From the NCBI RefSeq assembly GCF_023509475.1, contig NZ_JAKSDZ010000027.1, forward strand, positions 1 to 40,626: a DNA stretch of 40,626 nucleotides. Direction: 5' to 3'. Made by a program: the position numbers and the translations under genes. Shown one piece after another: positions 1 to 7,825 of this stretch. This DNA is from Aestuariirhabdus haliotis. GTDB taxonomy: Bacteria > Pseudomonadota > Gammaproteobacteria > Pseudomonadales > Aestuariirhabdaceae. Numbering within the stretch: position 1 is the stretch's first letter; each line of letters opens with the position of its first letter. The notes under the pieces were generated by a model. The model saw only the letters and a program-made list of their open reading frames with translations, had not been told where the DNA came from and ran no database searches.

Positions 1-95
1 GGGATCGCTTCCGCCCTCCCTGGCTCTCGCGATCTGCCTACTTCCCCCGGGGATCGCTTCCGCCCTCCCTGGCTCTCGCGATCTGCCTACTTCCC
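1..95. repeat. Perfect 46-bp tandem repeat, two copies
   Basis: Bases 1-46 and 50-95 are identical, separated by three bases (ccg), giving a 49-bp period; the array may continue beyond the window. Each copy contains an inverted repeat, GATCGC/GCGATC (3-8 with 29-34; 52-57 with 78-83). On the minus strand this would enclose an inner GCC/GGC helix with the loop AGGGAG. The end of copy 2 also forms a 6-bp hairpin, GCCTAC/GTAGGC (85-102), with minus-strand loop AGGGAA. The repeats lie directly downstream of a minus-strand terminator. What they do is unknown. Confidence 0.9.
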
Positions 96-102
96 TGTAG
101 GC

Positions 103-136
103 AAAAAAAAACAACCCGGCTTTCGCTCGGGTTGTT
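103..136 (-). terminator. Intrinsic terminator downstream of the DUF1820 gene
   Basis: On the minus strand a 9-bp stem AACAACCCG/CGGGTTGTT (136-128 with 118-110) is followed by a run of nine T (111-103). The apex contains a short GC helix closed by a GAAA loop with one bulged A. No U-run follows on the plus strand, so it terminates minus-strand transcription, most likely from the DUF1820 gene. Confidence 0.85.
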
Positions 137-143
137 CTGGGTC

Positions 144-313
144 AGGTAATTCCGGTTCCTTCCGGTCAATGCTCCTGCAAATGAGTTACCTGGTACACTT
201 CCGTGTGTAATTGCCGTCCTGGGCAAGCTCAGTATGCCTTGATCCCAGCTATCGCCACAGCAGAGATCTGGCCCGAAGCTTGTAGGATATTCGCCATTGG
301 GCTGTAGGTAACT
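144..313 (-). ncRNA. Candidate structured RNA or 3' UTR of the DUF1820 mRNA
   Basis: This stretch between the DUF1820 stop and its terminator has no convincing reading frame but several nested complementary segments on the minus strand. An 8-bp helix AGTTACCT/AGGTAACT (306-313 with 184-191) encloses CAAGCT/AGCTTG (277-282 with 224-229). That helix encloses a hairpin GATCTC/GGGATC (263-268 with 241-246). Two small hairpins follow: TTGCC/GGCAA (211-226) and TACAC/GTGTA (194-209). Segment 186-191 can also pair with 144-149, so two alternative folds are possible. I recognise no known RNA family: it lacks the 4.5S, 6S and tmRNA signatures. Pairings were found by eye only. Confidence 0.35.
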
Positions 314-638
314 ACAAATCTCCTTCGGGTTTAAAAGGAGGCAGAGGAAGCTGGGATACCTTGCTGCCTTTGGCGTCATGCACCTTTATGGTCCCCTCTT
401 TTTCGACTTCGTCAATGCGCACAATGGCTGTCATGGGTATATAGCTGCGTTTAACCCCGGCAAACTCACTTTTGAGCTTCTCCTCACCGGGATCGACCAC
501 CAGCTGGCTGCGTTCACCGAACATAAACTCCTCGACCTCGATAAACCCATAGAGATCGCTTTGGTAGACCTGTTTGGCATAGAGCTCAAACACCTGCCCG
601 TCGTTCAGAAAAATTACTTTAAAAATTTGCTTGGCCAT
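312..638 (-). CDS. DUF1820 family protein
   Basis: A 108-residue cytoplasmic protein beginning MAKQIFKVIFLNDGQVFELYAK. It matches the small DUF1820 family, which has no established function and is commonly found beside miaB in pseudomonads and relatives. No signal peptide or membrane segment is present. The reading frame stays open further upstream, but the residues before MAKQ are low in family character and ATG 638 has a plausible Shine-Dalgarno (ACAGG) just before it. It is divergent from miaB with about 245 bp between them, and transcription ends at the terminator at 103-136. The family assignment comes from recognising the N-terminal motif and the genomic position; the function is unknown. 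Confidence 0.8.
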   Translation of the reverse strand: MAKQIFKVIFLNDGQVFELYAKQVYQSDLYGFIEVEEFMFGERSQLVVDPGEEKLKSEFAGVKRSYIPMTAIVRIDEVEKEGTIKVHDAKGSKVSQLPLPPFKPEGDL

Positions 639-799
639 GACCTGTTTACCCTGAAAAAAGGTGGGGCTATTCGGAGGGGGCGTAAGGGTACCACAGGGCT
701 CAAGGCCCTGCGAACTGTCGCTTGCCAACATTTTTGCTCATCAAGCATTCAGCTTTTATTACTATTGGCCATACCCCGACCAATGCCCGCTGAGATTCC

Positions 800-828
800 T
801 AGGATTTAGCCGGTACTGTCTATATAAT
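800..828 (+). promoter_or_regulatory. Candidate sigma-70 promoter for the miaB operon
   Basis: A perfect TATAAT lies at 823-828, about 55 bp before the miaB start. The -35 position 17 bp upstream (TAGGAT, 800-805) is poor. It sits in the divergent gap between the DUF1820 gene and miaB, where a promoter is expected. Confidence 0.4.
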
Positions 829-883
829 GCGCGATCCTCAATACCCCCTTTTTCTACTTCGGATACCAGAACCAATACCTCCT

Positions 884-2227
884 ATGGCCAAGAAGCTGTT
901 TATCAAAACCCATGGCTGCCAAATGAACGAGTACGACTCGGCGCGTATGGCTGATCTGCTCGGCGAAAGCCACGAACTGGAACTGACCGACAACGCCGAT
1001 GAGGCCGATGTCCTGTTGCTTAATACCTGTTCGATTCGAGAAAAGGCCCAGGAGAAGGTGTTCCATCAGCTGGGGCGCTGGAAAGCACTAAAAGACAAGA
1101 ACCCGGAGCTGATGATTGGCGTTGGGGGTTGCGTCGCCTCCCAGGAAGGCGATGCCATTCGCTCGCGCGCGCCCCATGTGGATCTGGTCTTTGGCCCCCA
1201 GACCCTGCACCGCGTACCCGACATGATCGACGCCATGCGCGACACCGGCAAAGCGGTGGTTGATGTTTCCTTCCCGGAAATTGAAAAGTTCGACCGCCTG
1301 CCCGAACCCAGCGTCGAAGGCCCCAGCGCCTTCGTTTCGGTGATGGAAGGTTGCAGCAAGTACTGCACTTTTTGCGTGGTGCCTTACACTCGAGGCGAGG
1401 AGGTCAGTCGCCCCTTCGACGATGTAATTGCCGAATGTGTCCATCTGGCTGAGCAGGGAGTACGAGAGATCAACCTGCTGGGACAAAATGTTAATGCTTA
1501 CCGCGGCGAGCGCGAAGACGGCTCCGTTGCGGACCTGGCGGAACTGATCACATTGATCGCAGCCATCGAGGGCATTGGCCGCATTCGCTTTACCACCTCG
1601 CACCCGATCGAGTTTTCCGACAGCCTGGTGGCGGTGTACGGCGAAGTGCCGGAGCTGGTCAACCATCTGCACCTGCCAGTGCAAAGCGGCTCCGACCGCG
1701 TGCTGGCAGCCATGAAGCGGGGCCATACGGCGCTGGAGTATAAGTCCCGCATTCGTGCCCTGCGCAAATTGCGCCCGGACATCAGCATCTCCTCCGACTT
1801 TATTATCGGCTTCCCCGGAGAAACCGAGAAAGACTTCGAGCAGACCATGAAGCTGATCGCCGACATCGGTTTCGATCACTCGTTCAGCTTTGTTTACAGC
1901 GCCCGCCCGGGCACACCGGCCGCCGACCTGAGCGACGACACGCCGGAGGAGGTCAAGAAACAGCGCCTCAGCCTGCTGCAAACCCGTATTATCCAGCAAA
2001 CCATGGCGATCAGTCGCCGCATGGTGGGCAATACCGAAGAGGTGTTGGTGACCGGGTACTCAAAACGTGATCCGGGCCAGCTGCAAGCACGTACCGAGAA
2101 TAACCGGGTGGTGATCTTCAGCGCCACCGACCCTCGTCTGATCGGCAAGTTCGTCAAGGTGAAGATTGAAGAGGCCTTGCCCAACTGCCTGCGCGCCACC
2201 CTTGATGAGAGCACACCTCCTCATTAA
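884..2227 (+). CDS. miaB: tRNA-2-methylthio-N6-isopentenyladenosine-37 synthase MiaB
   Basis: A radical-SAM methylthiotransferase that adds the methylthio group to i6A37 of tRNAs reading UNN codons. The protein has 447 residues, the usual length. The N-terminal UPF0004 domain carries the auxiliary cluster cysteines C12, C49 and C83. The radical SAM motif is C157-x3-C161-x2-C164 (GCSKYCTFC), followed by VVPYTRG; a TRAM-type C-terminal domain ends the protein. The start at ATG 884 gives [16 protein letters not shown], matching the family's N-terminus. An upstream in-frame ATG at 827 lies inside the probable -10 box and is rejected. It is the first gene of the operon continuing with the PhoH-like gene, ybeY, corC and lnt, an order conserved in gammaproteobacteria. 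Confidence 0.97.
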   Translation: MAKKLFIKTHGCQMNEYDSARMADLLGESHELELTDNADEADVLLLNTCSIREKAQEKVFHQLGRWKALKDKNPELMIGVGGCVASQEGDAIRSRAPHVDLVFGPQTLHRVPDMIDAMRDTGKAVVDVSFPEIEKFDRLPEPSVEGPSAFVSVMEGCSKYCTFCVVPYTRGEEVSRPFDDVIAECVHLAEQGVREINLLGQNVNAYRGEREDGSVADLAELITLIAAIEGIGRIRFTTSHPIEFSDSLVAVYGEVPELVNHLHLPVQSGSDRVLAAMKRGHTALEYKSRIRALRKLRPDISISSDFIIGFPGETEKDFEQTMKLIADIGFDHSFSFVYSARPGTPAADLSDDTPEEVKKQRLSLLQTRIIQQTMAISRRMVGNTEEVLVTGYSKRDPGQLQARTENNRVVIFSATDPRLIGKFVKVKIEEALPNCLRATLDESTPPH

Positions 2228-2299
2228 CACTCTTCAAACGACGGCACCTACACATTAAGCGAACGCTCACTAACATCAGGGCATCCCGCCCCGGCAACC

Positions 2300-3361
2300 T
2301 TGCTTTCTGCCTTCACCGGTATATTCTTGAAAGCACCAAAGGTTGCCGTTACCTACGGCCTGAACAACACATTGAACGCACAACCTAACCAACACCAATT
2401 CAGCCTTACTCCCCACGACACGCAGCGCTTCGCCAACCTTTGCGGGCAGTTCAACGAGCACCTGAAGCAAATTGAGCAACGCCTGAACGTGCGCATCCGC
2501 AATCGTGGCAATCACTTCGAACTGATAGGCGACCCCGGTATCCTTCGCGTAACCGAACAGCTGCTCAAGCAGCTGTACCGGGAAACCGGCAACGGTACCG
2601 AGCTGACGCCCAATCTGGTGCACCTGTTTCTGCAGGAGACCGGTTCCGACATGATTGGCAGCGACGATCCGGCCTTGCAACCCATCACCATTCAGACCAA
2701 ACGCGGATTGATCAAACCCCGCGGCGCCAACCAGCAGGGTTATGTGCGCAGCATCCAGGGTCACGATATCAATTTTGGCATTGGTCCTGCGGGTACCGGT
2801 AAAACCTATCTGGCCGTCGCTTGCGCTGTGCAAGCGCTGGAGCAGGAGCAGGTGCGTCGCATACTGCTGGTGCGCCCGGCGGTAGAGGCCGGGGAAAAAC
2901 TCGGCTTCTTGCCCGGAGACCTGAGCCAGAAGATCGACCCCTACCTGCGCCCGCTGTACGACGCCCTGTACGAGATGCTGGGCTTCGAGCGAGTGGAAAA
3001 GCTGATCGAGAAGAATGTGATTGAGCTGGCCCCTCTGGCCTACATGCGCGGACGCACTCTGAACAACGCCTTTATTATTCTCGATGAGAGTCAGAACACC
3101 ACGACCGAGCAGATGAAGATGTTCCTGACGCGCATCGGTTTCGGATCTTCGGCTGTCATCACCGGCGACATCACCCAGATCGACCTGCCCCGGGGTACTC
3201 GTTCCGGACTGGTGCAGGCGACGCGGATATTAAAAGATGTCAAAGGCATCGGCTTTACCCATTTCACCTCCAAGGATGTGGTTCGCCACCCGCTGGTACA
3301 ACGTATCGTCGAAGCCTACGACGAACAGAGCGATGATCTGGATGCAGGCCGCCGCTCATGA
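2300..3361 (+). CDS. ybeZ: PhoH-like ATPase (YbeZ)
   Basis: A cytoplasmic PhoH-family P-loop ATPase, a partner of YbeY in rRNA/ribosome quality control. The Walker A motif GPAGTGKT is at about residues 162-169, and the Walker B region reads [10 protein letters not shown]. Length is 353 residues from the TTG at 2300. No ATG is available near the expected N-terminus. Family members usually start close to the segment HQFSLTPHD, so a second TTG at 2372 (329 residues) is an alternative; only the first has a GA-rich stretch (CAGGG) upstream, and that is somewhat far. The start is therefore uncertain. The stop overlaps the ybeY start in an ATGA junction, implying coupled translation. Confidence 0.93.
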   Translation: MLSAFTGIFLKAPKVAVTYGLNNTLNAQPNQHQFSLTPHDTQRFANLCGQFNEHLKQIEQRLNVRIRNRGNHFELIGDPGILRVTEQLLKQLYRETGNGTELTPNLVHLFLQETGSDMIGSDDPALQPITIQTKRGLIKPRGANQQGYVRSIQGHDINFGIGPAGTGKTYLAVACAVQALEQEQVRRILLVRPAVEAGEKLGFLPGDLSQKIDPYLRPLYDALYEMLGFERVEKLIEKNVIELAPLAYMRGRTLNNAFIILDESQNTTTEQMKMFLTRIGFGSSAVITGDITQIDLPRGTRSGLVQATRILKDVKGIGFTHFTSKDVVRHPLVQRIVEAYDEQSDDLDAGRRS

Positions 3362-3819
3362 CCCTCGACCTCGACCTCCAACTCGCCTGCGAAGGCCAGG
3401 CCCCAGCGCCTGAGTCGTTCCAACGCTGGGCGGAGTGTGCGTTGACCGGCCGACGTGAGCAGGCCGAACTCAGCGTACGGCTGGTCGACGAGACGGAAAG
3501 CGCGGCGCTTAACCAGCAGTATCGCGACAAGAGTGGCCCAACCAATGTGCTCTCCTTCCCAACCGATTTCCCGGCTGAGCTTGAGCTACCTCTGCTTGGA
3601 GACCTGGTCATCTGCGTGCCCGTGGTTGAGCGTGAAGCACAACAGCAGCAAAAGCCCCTGGAAGCCCACTGGGCACACATGGTAATCCATGGCACACTGC
3701 ACCTGCTCGGCTATGACCATATCGACGACAACGATGCCCTGGTAATGGAATCGCTGGAAACCCAGCTACTAACCGGGCTGGGGTATAACGACCCCTACCA
3801 GCCCACCGACGAAGAGTAA
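3358..3819 (+). CDS. ybeY: Endoribonuclease / rRNA maturation factor YbeY
   Basis: A single-domain zinc metalloprotein involved in 16S rRNA 3' maturation and 70S ribosome quality control. It has 153 residues, normal for the family. The zinc site [11 protein letters not shown] is complete, with H111, H115 and H121. The conserved Y54-R55 and TNVLSFP motif (about 62-68) precede it. Translation starts in the ATGA overlap with the PhoH-like gene, and ten bases separate it from corC, so the four genes appear to be one transcript. Confidence 0.97.
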   Translation: MTLDLDLQLACEGQAPAPESFQRWAECALTGRREQAELSVRLVDETESAALNQQYRDKSGPTNVLSFPTDFPAELELPLLGDLVICVPVVEREAQQQQKPLEAHWAHMVIHGTLHLLGYDHIDDNDALVMESLETQLLTGLGYNDPYQPTDEE

Positions 3820-3829
3820 CGAGAAACTG

Positions 3830-4672
3830 ATGAGCGAAGATCGATCGAGCAGTAACGGGCCCGTTCACCGAACGTGGCTGGAGCGGCTAGCAATGGCCTT
3901 CTCCGGCGACCCCAGAAACCGCGGCGAGTTGCTGGAGCAGCTGCGCGAAGCGGAAACCAATGACATTGTCGATGCTGAAGCCCTCAGCATCATCGAAGGC
4001 GCCATGCAGGTTGCAGACATGCAAGTGCGCGAAATTATGATCCCCCGCTCCCAGATGGTCTGCGTCAAGTCCAGCCAGCAACCCAAAGAGTTCCTTGCCA
4101 GCATCATCGCCTCGGCGCACTCGCGCTTCCCGGTGATCGGTGATTCCATGGACGAGGTGATCGGCATCCTGTTGGCCAAGGACCTGTTGCCTCTGATTCT
4201 TAATAAGGTCGAAGGCCCCTTTGAGATCAAGAACCTGCTGCGGCAGGTAACCTTCGTGCCCGAGAGCAAGCGTCTCAATGTTCTGCTGAAGGAGTTTCGT
4301 GCCACCCGCAACCATATGGCGGTGGTTATCGACGAGTATGGCGGCGTCGCCGGGCTGGTCACCATCGAAGACGTACTCGAGCAGATCGTCGGCGATATCG
4401 AGGATGAGCACGACGTCGACGAAGAGAGCTTTATCAAGCAAGTGGGCGACAACGACTATATCGTCAAGGCCCTCACCCCGATCGACGACTTTAACGACGC
4501 CTTTGGTAGCGAGTTCAGCGATCGCGAGTTTGACACCATTGGCGGCATTGTCATGCAGGGCTTCGGCCATCTGCCCAAACGCAACGAGCAACTGTCCCTG
4601 CAGGGCATGAATTTTCGCGTGCTCAATGCCGATAACCGACGCATTCGGTTGCTACGGGTATCCGCCGACTGA
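3830..4672 (+). CDS. corC: CorC/YbeX, CBS-domain protein
   Basis: A cytosolic CorC/HlyC-type protein of 280 residues, linked in the literature to magnesium/cobalt efflux (with CorA) and, as YbeX, to ribosome metabolism. Two CBS domains lie at roughly 65-190, including the typical VREIMIPRSQM opening and HMAVVIDEYGGVAGLVTIEDVLE in the second. The C-terminal CorC_HlyC domain (about 205-280) includes FNDAFG and FDTIGG. No membrane segment is present, unlike larger HlyC-type transporters. The last base of its TGA is the first base of the lnt ATG, so translation is coupled. Confidence 0.94.
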   Translation: MSEDRSSSNGPVHRTWLERLAMAFSGDPRNRGELLEQLREAETNDIVDAEALSIIEGAMQVADMQVREIMIPRSQMVCVKSSQQPKEFLASIIASAHSRFPVIGDSMDEVIGILLAKDLLPLILNKVEGPFEIKNLLRQVTFVPESKRLNVLLKEFRATRNHMAVVIDEYGGVAGLVTIEDVLEQIVGDIEDEHDVDEESFIKQVGDNDYIVKALTPIDDFNDAFGSEFSDREFDTIGGIVMQGFGHLPKRNEQLSLQGMNFRVLNADNRRIRLLRVSAD

Positions 4673-6204
4673 TGCCAAGCTCCCTGTGGCAAGGTTCTTT
4701 ATGGCGACAGGGCTGGGGTGCACAGCTACTGGCGCTGGCAGCCGGTGGGTTGGCGGTTGGTGGCTTTAGTCCTTTTGACCTCTGGCCCCTGCCGCTGATC
4801 TCCAGTGCCCTGCTGTACCTGTTGCTCTACCCACTCGCACCTCGCGAGGCCCTATGGCGAGGCTTCGCCTATGGCCTTGGCCTGTTTGGTGCCGGCACCT
4901 CCTGGGTCTACGTCAGCATCCACCAGTTTGGTGCCGCCTCCATGCCACTGGCAGCCTTCTTGACTCTGCTGTTCTGCGCCTGCATGTCGATACTGTTTAT
5001 TGCACCCTTTGCCTGGAGTTACAGCCAGCTACGACGGCACTTCCCCGGCAGCATCGCGCTATCGCTGATCGCCTTTATTGGCCTGTGGGTGCTCTTTGAG
5101 TGGAGCCGTACCTGGCTGCTCACCGGCTTCCCCTGGCTGCTATGGGGCTATGCCCTGATCGATACGCCGCTCAGTGCCTGGGCGCCGGTCAGCGGCGTGT
5201 TTGGCCTGAGCTTGCTTTTGGTGGCGGGCGGCGCCCTGATCGCCCAATGGATAATCTCGCGGCGCCCGCGGCGCGCGCTGGTATTGGGCAGCGCTGGCTG
5301 GCTCGGAGCTTTACTTCTCAGTATCCCGCTAGCGGGTCATCAATGGACCCAGCCTGCATCCCCGGCGCTGACGGTAGCGCTGGTGCAACCGGCAATCCCT
5401 CAGCTGATGAAATGGCGCGAGGGCTTTTTGCAAGAAACCCTGCAACATCTGGAACAGCTGACAGCCCCCCACTGGGACGCCGATATTATTCTCTGGCCGG
5501 AGAACGCCATTCCCGCTTTCCAGCACCGCATGCAACCCTATTTGCAACAGCTCGATGCCCAGGCCAAAACCACCCATACCAGCCTGATCAGCGGCATCCC
5601 CATCTACCGCAAGGCAATATCCGGGGAAGCGACCTTCCACAACGGCATCACCAGCCTGGGTGAAGGCGAGGGCGATTACCTGAAACAGAAGCTGGTTCCC
5701 TTTGGTGAATACGTGCCACTGCAATCGCTGTTAAGGGGCCTGATCGCGTTCTTCGACCTGCCCATGTCTAACTTTGCCCGTGGACCGGCCGACCAACCTT
5801 TGCTGCAAGCCGGACCTTACCAGCTGGCGCCATTAATCTGCTACGAAGTGGTCTATCCGGATCTGGTGGCGAGCATGGGAGCCCGCTCTGACATTCTGCT
5901 CACCATCAGCAATGACACCTGGTTTGGCGCCTCGATTGGTCCCCATCAGCACCTGCAGATGGCCCGTATGCGGGCGCTGGAAAATGGCCGCTACCTGATA
6001 CGCGCGACCAACGATGGCATCACCACCCTGGTCGATCCCATGGGCAGACTGATGGACCAGCTACCCCAGTTTGAAACCGGTGTCCTGCGAGGTAGCGTTC
6101 AGGCGATGCAAGGCATCACTCCCTACGGCCGTACCGGCTCCTGGCCACTGATCGTCCTGATCAGCGTATTGCTTGGCCTGGTTGTGGTGCTTAAACGTCG
6201 CTAG
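4672..6204 (+). CDS. lnt: Apolipoprotein N-acyltransferase Lnt
   Basis: An inner-membrane enzyme that N-acylates the lipidated cysteine of apolipoproteins, the last step before Lol sorting. It has 510 residues. Several hydrophobic segments occupy the first 210 residues, then a periplasmic nitrilase-like domain carries the triad E277 (LWPENAIP), K340 (KLVPFGEY) and C390 (LICYEVVYP). One more membrane helix closes the C-terminus (about 490-507). It overlaps corC by one base. Its 3' end overlaps the convergent elyC-like gene by 14 bp, and no hairpin terminator is evident between them. Lipoproteins encoded in this window (LptE, RlpA) would be substrates. Confidence 0.97.
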   Translation: MPSSLWQGSLWRQGWGAQLLALAAGGLAVGGFSPFDLWPLPLISSALLYLLLYPLAPREALWRGFAYGLGLFGAGTSWVYVSIHQFGAASMPLAAFLTLLFCACMSILFIAPFAWSYSQLRRHFPGSIALSLIAFIGLWVLFEWSRTWLLTGFPWLLWGYALIDTPLSAWAPVSGVFGLSLLLVAGGALIAQWIISRRPRRALVLGSAGWLGALLLSIPLAGHQWTQPASPALTVALVQPAIPQLMKWREGFLQETLQHLEQLTAPHWDADIILWPENAIPAFQHRMQPYLQQLDAQAKTTHTSLISGIPIYRKAISGEATFHNGITSLGEGEGDYLKQKLVPFGEYVPLQSLLRGLIAFFDLPMSNFARGPADQPLLQAGPYQLAPLICYEVVYPDLVASMGARSDILLTISNDTWFGASIGPHQHLQMARMRALENGRYLIRATNDGITTLVDPMGRLMDQLPQFETGVLRGSVQAMQGITPYGRTGSWPLIVLISVLLGLVVVLKRR

Positions 6205-6964
6205 TCAGGCGGTCCTGCAAACGATACCAGAGCATTCCCAACCACTCGTGCAGAGCGTCCCGACTTAATAGAAGTGAGCGCACACTCGGCAGCCATAACG
6301 CCGCCACGGGCAGCTCAGTGTTCAGGGGATGGTAGCCCAGCGGCGCCGCAACCACCTCGAAGCCGGCTTTCTCGAATACATACTGTGCACGGGGCATATG
6401 CAGGGCATGGGTCACCAGCACAATTCGATTGATCGATCTGGGTAGCAGATGACGGGAATGGATAGCATTTTCCCGGGTTGTCCGACTGTTTCCTTCCTGC
6501 CAGCTGACGGGCACGCCTAACTCCTGACGAAGCTGGCGCGCCATCAGGGCCGCTTCACTCTCCCGCTCACCACTGATAACCCGGCCCCCCGTCACCATCA
6601 AATCCAGGGAGGTCTGGTTAGCAAGATAGGCCGCATAAAACAGTCGCTCTGAGGCTAATCCGGAAGGGCGTTCCTGGCCATCATACTCAGCCGCGGGTGG
6701 GCGGCGTCCGGCACCCGGTACAACAATCAATTGCGCCTGTTGAAGGGCTTCGGTCGACACCACAGTCGCCTGGCTTTCCAGCGTCCGGGCCAGACCGGTG
6801 GCAATAAAGGGGGTACTCAAGAGATACAGGCTGAGCAGGGAGATCAGCAATAGCGAATAACCGAACCAGGGCCAACGGCGCAGCGACAGCCCGCCCACAA
6901 GCGCCGTCACGAGTTGAATACCGGGGGGAAGGATCAGGCTCTTTAGCAGCATCCAGCTTAGCAA
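6191..6964 (-). CDS. ElyC/SanA/YdcF family protein (DUF218)
   Basis: A 257-residue inner-membrane protein with two N-terminal hydrophobic segments (about 7-28 and 34-56) followed by a DUF218 domain: VVPGAGRRPPAAEY, LMVTGG and the conserved SRTTRENA segment at about residues 160-167. The two-helix topology resembles ElyC (YcbC) more than SanA. ElyC is a factor needed for cell-envelope integrity and undecaprenyl-phosphate-dependent peptidoglycan synthesis in E. coli; assignment to ElyC rather than another DUF218 member is inference. Its 3' end overlaps that of lnt in the opposite direction, and it lies about 80 bp downstream of the zinc-ribbon gene on the same strand. Confidence 0.85.
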   Translation of the reverse strand: MLSWMLLKSLILPPGIQLVTALVGGLSLRRWPWFGYSLLLISLLSLYLLSTPFIATGLARTLESQATVVSTEALQQAQLIVVPGAGRRPPAAEYDGQERPSGLASERLFYAAYLANQTSLDLMVTGGRVISGERESEAALMARQLRQELGVPVSWQEGNSRTTRENAIHSRHLLPRSINRIVLVTHALHMPRAQYVFEKAGFEVVAAPLGYHPLNTELPVAALWLPSVRSLLLSRDALHEWLGMLWYRLQDRLTSDV

Positions 6965-7048
6965 GCGAGTATTTTCATCCTTGTAATCTGTTGTTTCCTT
7001 GGCGAACCGCCACCTCGTTCACACCCGGCAAGACTGTCTATCGATGGA

Positions 7049-7570
7049 TCAGGGAGCCGGGGGGACCGCTTCACTGACATAATAGAAAAAGCGCCCGCTA
7101 CAGTCACCACATATCGACAAGCGATCAGCCACCGCCAACATCTGGGGGCGTCGGCAACGAACGCAGCGATAACTTCCCGCCGCCGCCATGCTACCCGCCC
7201 GCAAGTGATGCAACACAGACACCGGTGCCAGGGTCGTACCCAACGTTTGCTGCTGTTCCATGGCAATCACCAGATCAGCCAGGGTCAGCCTGCCCCCCTG
7301 CAAACACTGGTGCAACCAATCGGCATCACGGCTGATACAGGCGGTTAACAGGCAGAGTTCTTCCCCACTGATATCCCGCAGCTCGACACTTTTCAGCTCT
7401 GTGGTATCCAGCGTCAGCTCTTGCAAGCCTTTGTCATGCGAACAGTCAGCCGACAATGCGGTCCAGTCCGGGTGATCAAAGTCGTTAATCACCTGCTGCA
7501 ATCGCTGCAATAAGCGTGTGCAGATATCTCCCCCGTGGCTCCCCCGTTTGTGTTTTGGGACTTTCGCCAT
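7049..7570 (-). CDS. Zinc-ribbon protein, YbeL-like (possibly DUF1451)
   Basis: A 173-residue soluble protein with a C-terminal zinc ribbon of two CxxC pairs (C136/C139 and C154/C157, in YRCVRC and ICGDC). The N-terminal two thirds is probably helical and has no recognised motif. E. coli ybeL, which also encodes an N-terminal helical part plus a C-terminal zinc ribbon, sits near leuS, so a YbeL/DUF1451 relationship is plausible but not proven. The start is placed at ATG 7570 because GGAGG lies 7 bases upstream; an earlier in-frame ATG (7603) is less well supported. It is divergent from leuS. Function is unknown. Confidence 0.75.
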   Translation of the reverse strand: MAKVPKHKRGSHGGDICTRLLQRLQQVINDFDHPDWTALSADCSHDKGLQELTLDTTELKSVELRDISGEELCLLTACISRDADWLHQCLQGGRLTLADLVIAMEQQQTLGTTLAPVSVLHHLRAGSMAAAGSYRCVRCRRPQMLAVADRLSICGDCSGRFFYYVSEAVPPAP

Positions 7571-7825
7571 ACATTTACCTCCGGGCCAATCACCCTCAGG
7601 CACAGAACGCTAAAACGTGTTTAAACAGGAGCACTTCAGGAATCGGGAATGAGCCCGATCAGGAACAACAGCCGCCTTACTGCGCTGAGGCTTTACCATG
7701 ACCTTAAAATAAGGGTAGACCATGGATAAAGACTACCCGTCAAAACCACGCTGCTGTATCCTTCGCTGTTTAGATTTTCTTATTACCCTGACCACCTTTT
7801 TTTATCACTTCCAAGCGCGAGAACC
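7571..7825. other. Divergent intergenic region upstream of leuS
   Basis: This 255-bp gap holds a 6-bp inverted repeat GGGTAG/CTACCC around 7710-7738 and no clear promoter consensus. The open frame beginning with ATG 7722 runs into leuS in another frame and has no Shine-Dalgarno, so it is not called. Confidence 0.5.

Noticed and set aside
152-165. Resemblance of the CCGGAAGG segment to the 4.5S (SRP) RNA tetraloop
   Set aside because: Only the GGAA loop matches. The flanking internal-loop motifs of SRP RNA (CAGGTC and AGCAG) are absent.
38-379. 113-residue minus-strand frame through the left-edge terminator and repeat
   Set aside because: It overlaps the DUF1820 3' end, reads through a strong terminator and lacks a Shine-Dalgarno.
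1088-1999. 303-residue open frame antisense to miaB
   Set aside because: It lies wholly inside miaB, whose cysteine motifs are intact, and has no Shine-Dalgarno or recognised domain.
3887-4591. 234-residue open frame antisense to corC
   Set aside because: It overlaps a well-supported gene and shows no conserved motif or start signal.
7722-7825. Possible leucine leader peptide upstream of leuS
   Set aside because: The frame is not leucine-rich, has no Shine-Dalgarno and shows no terminator/antiterminator pair.
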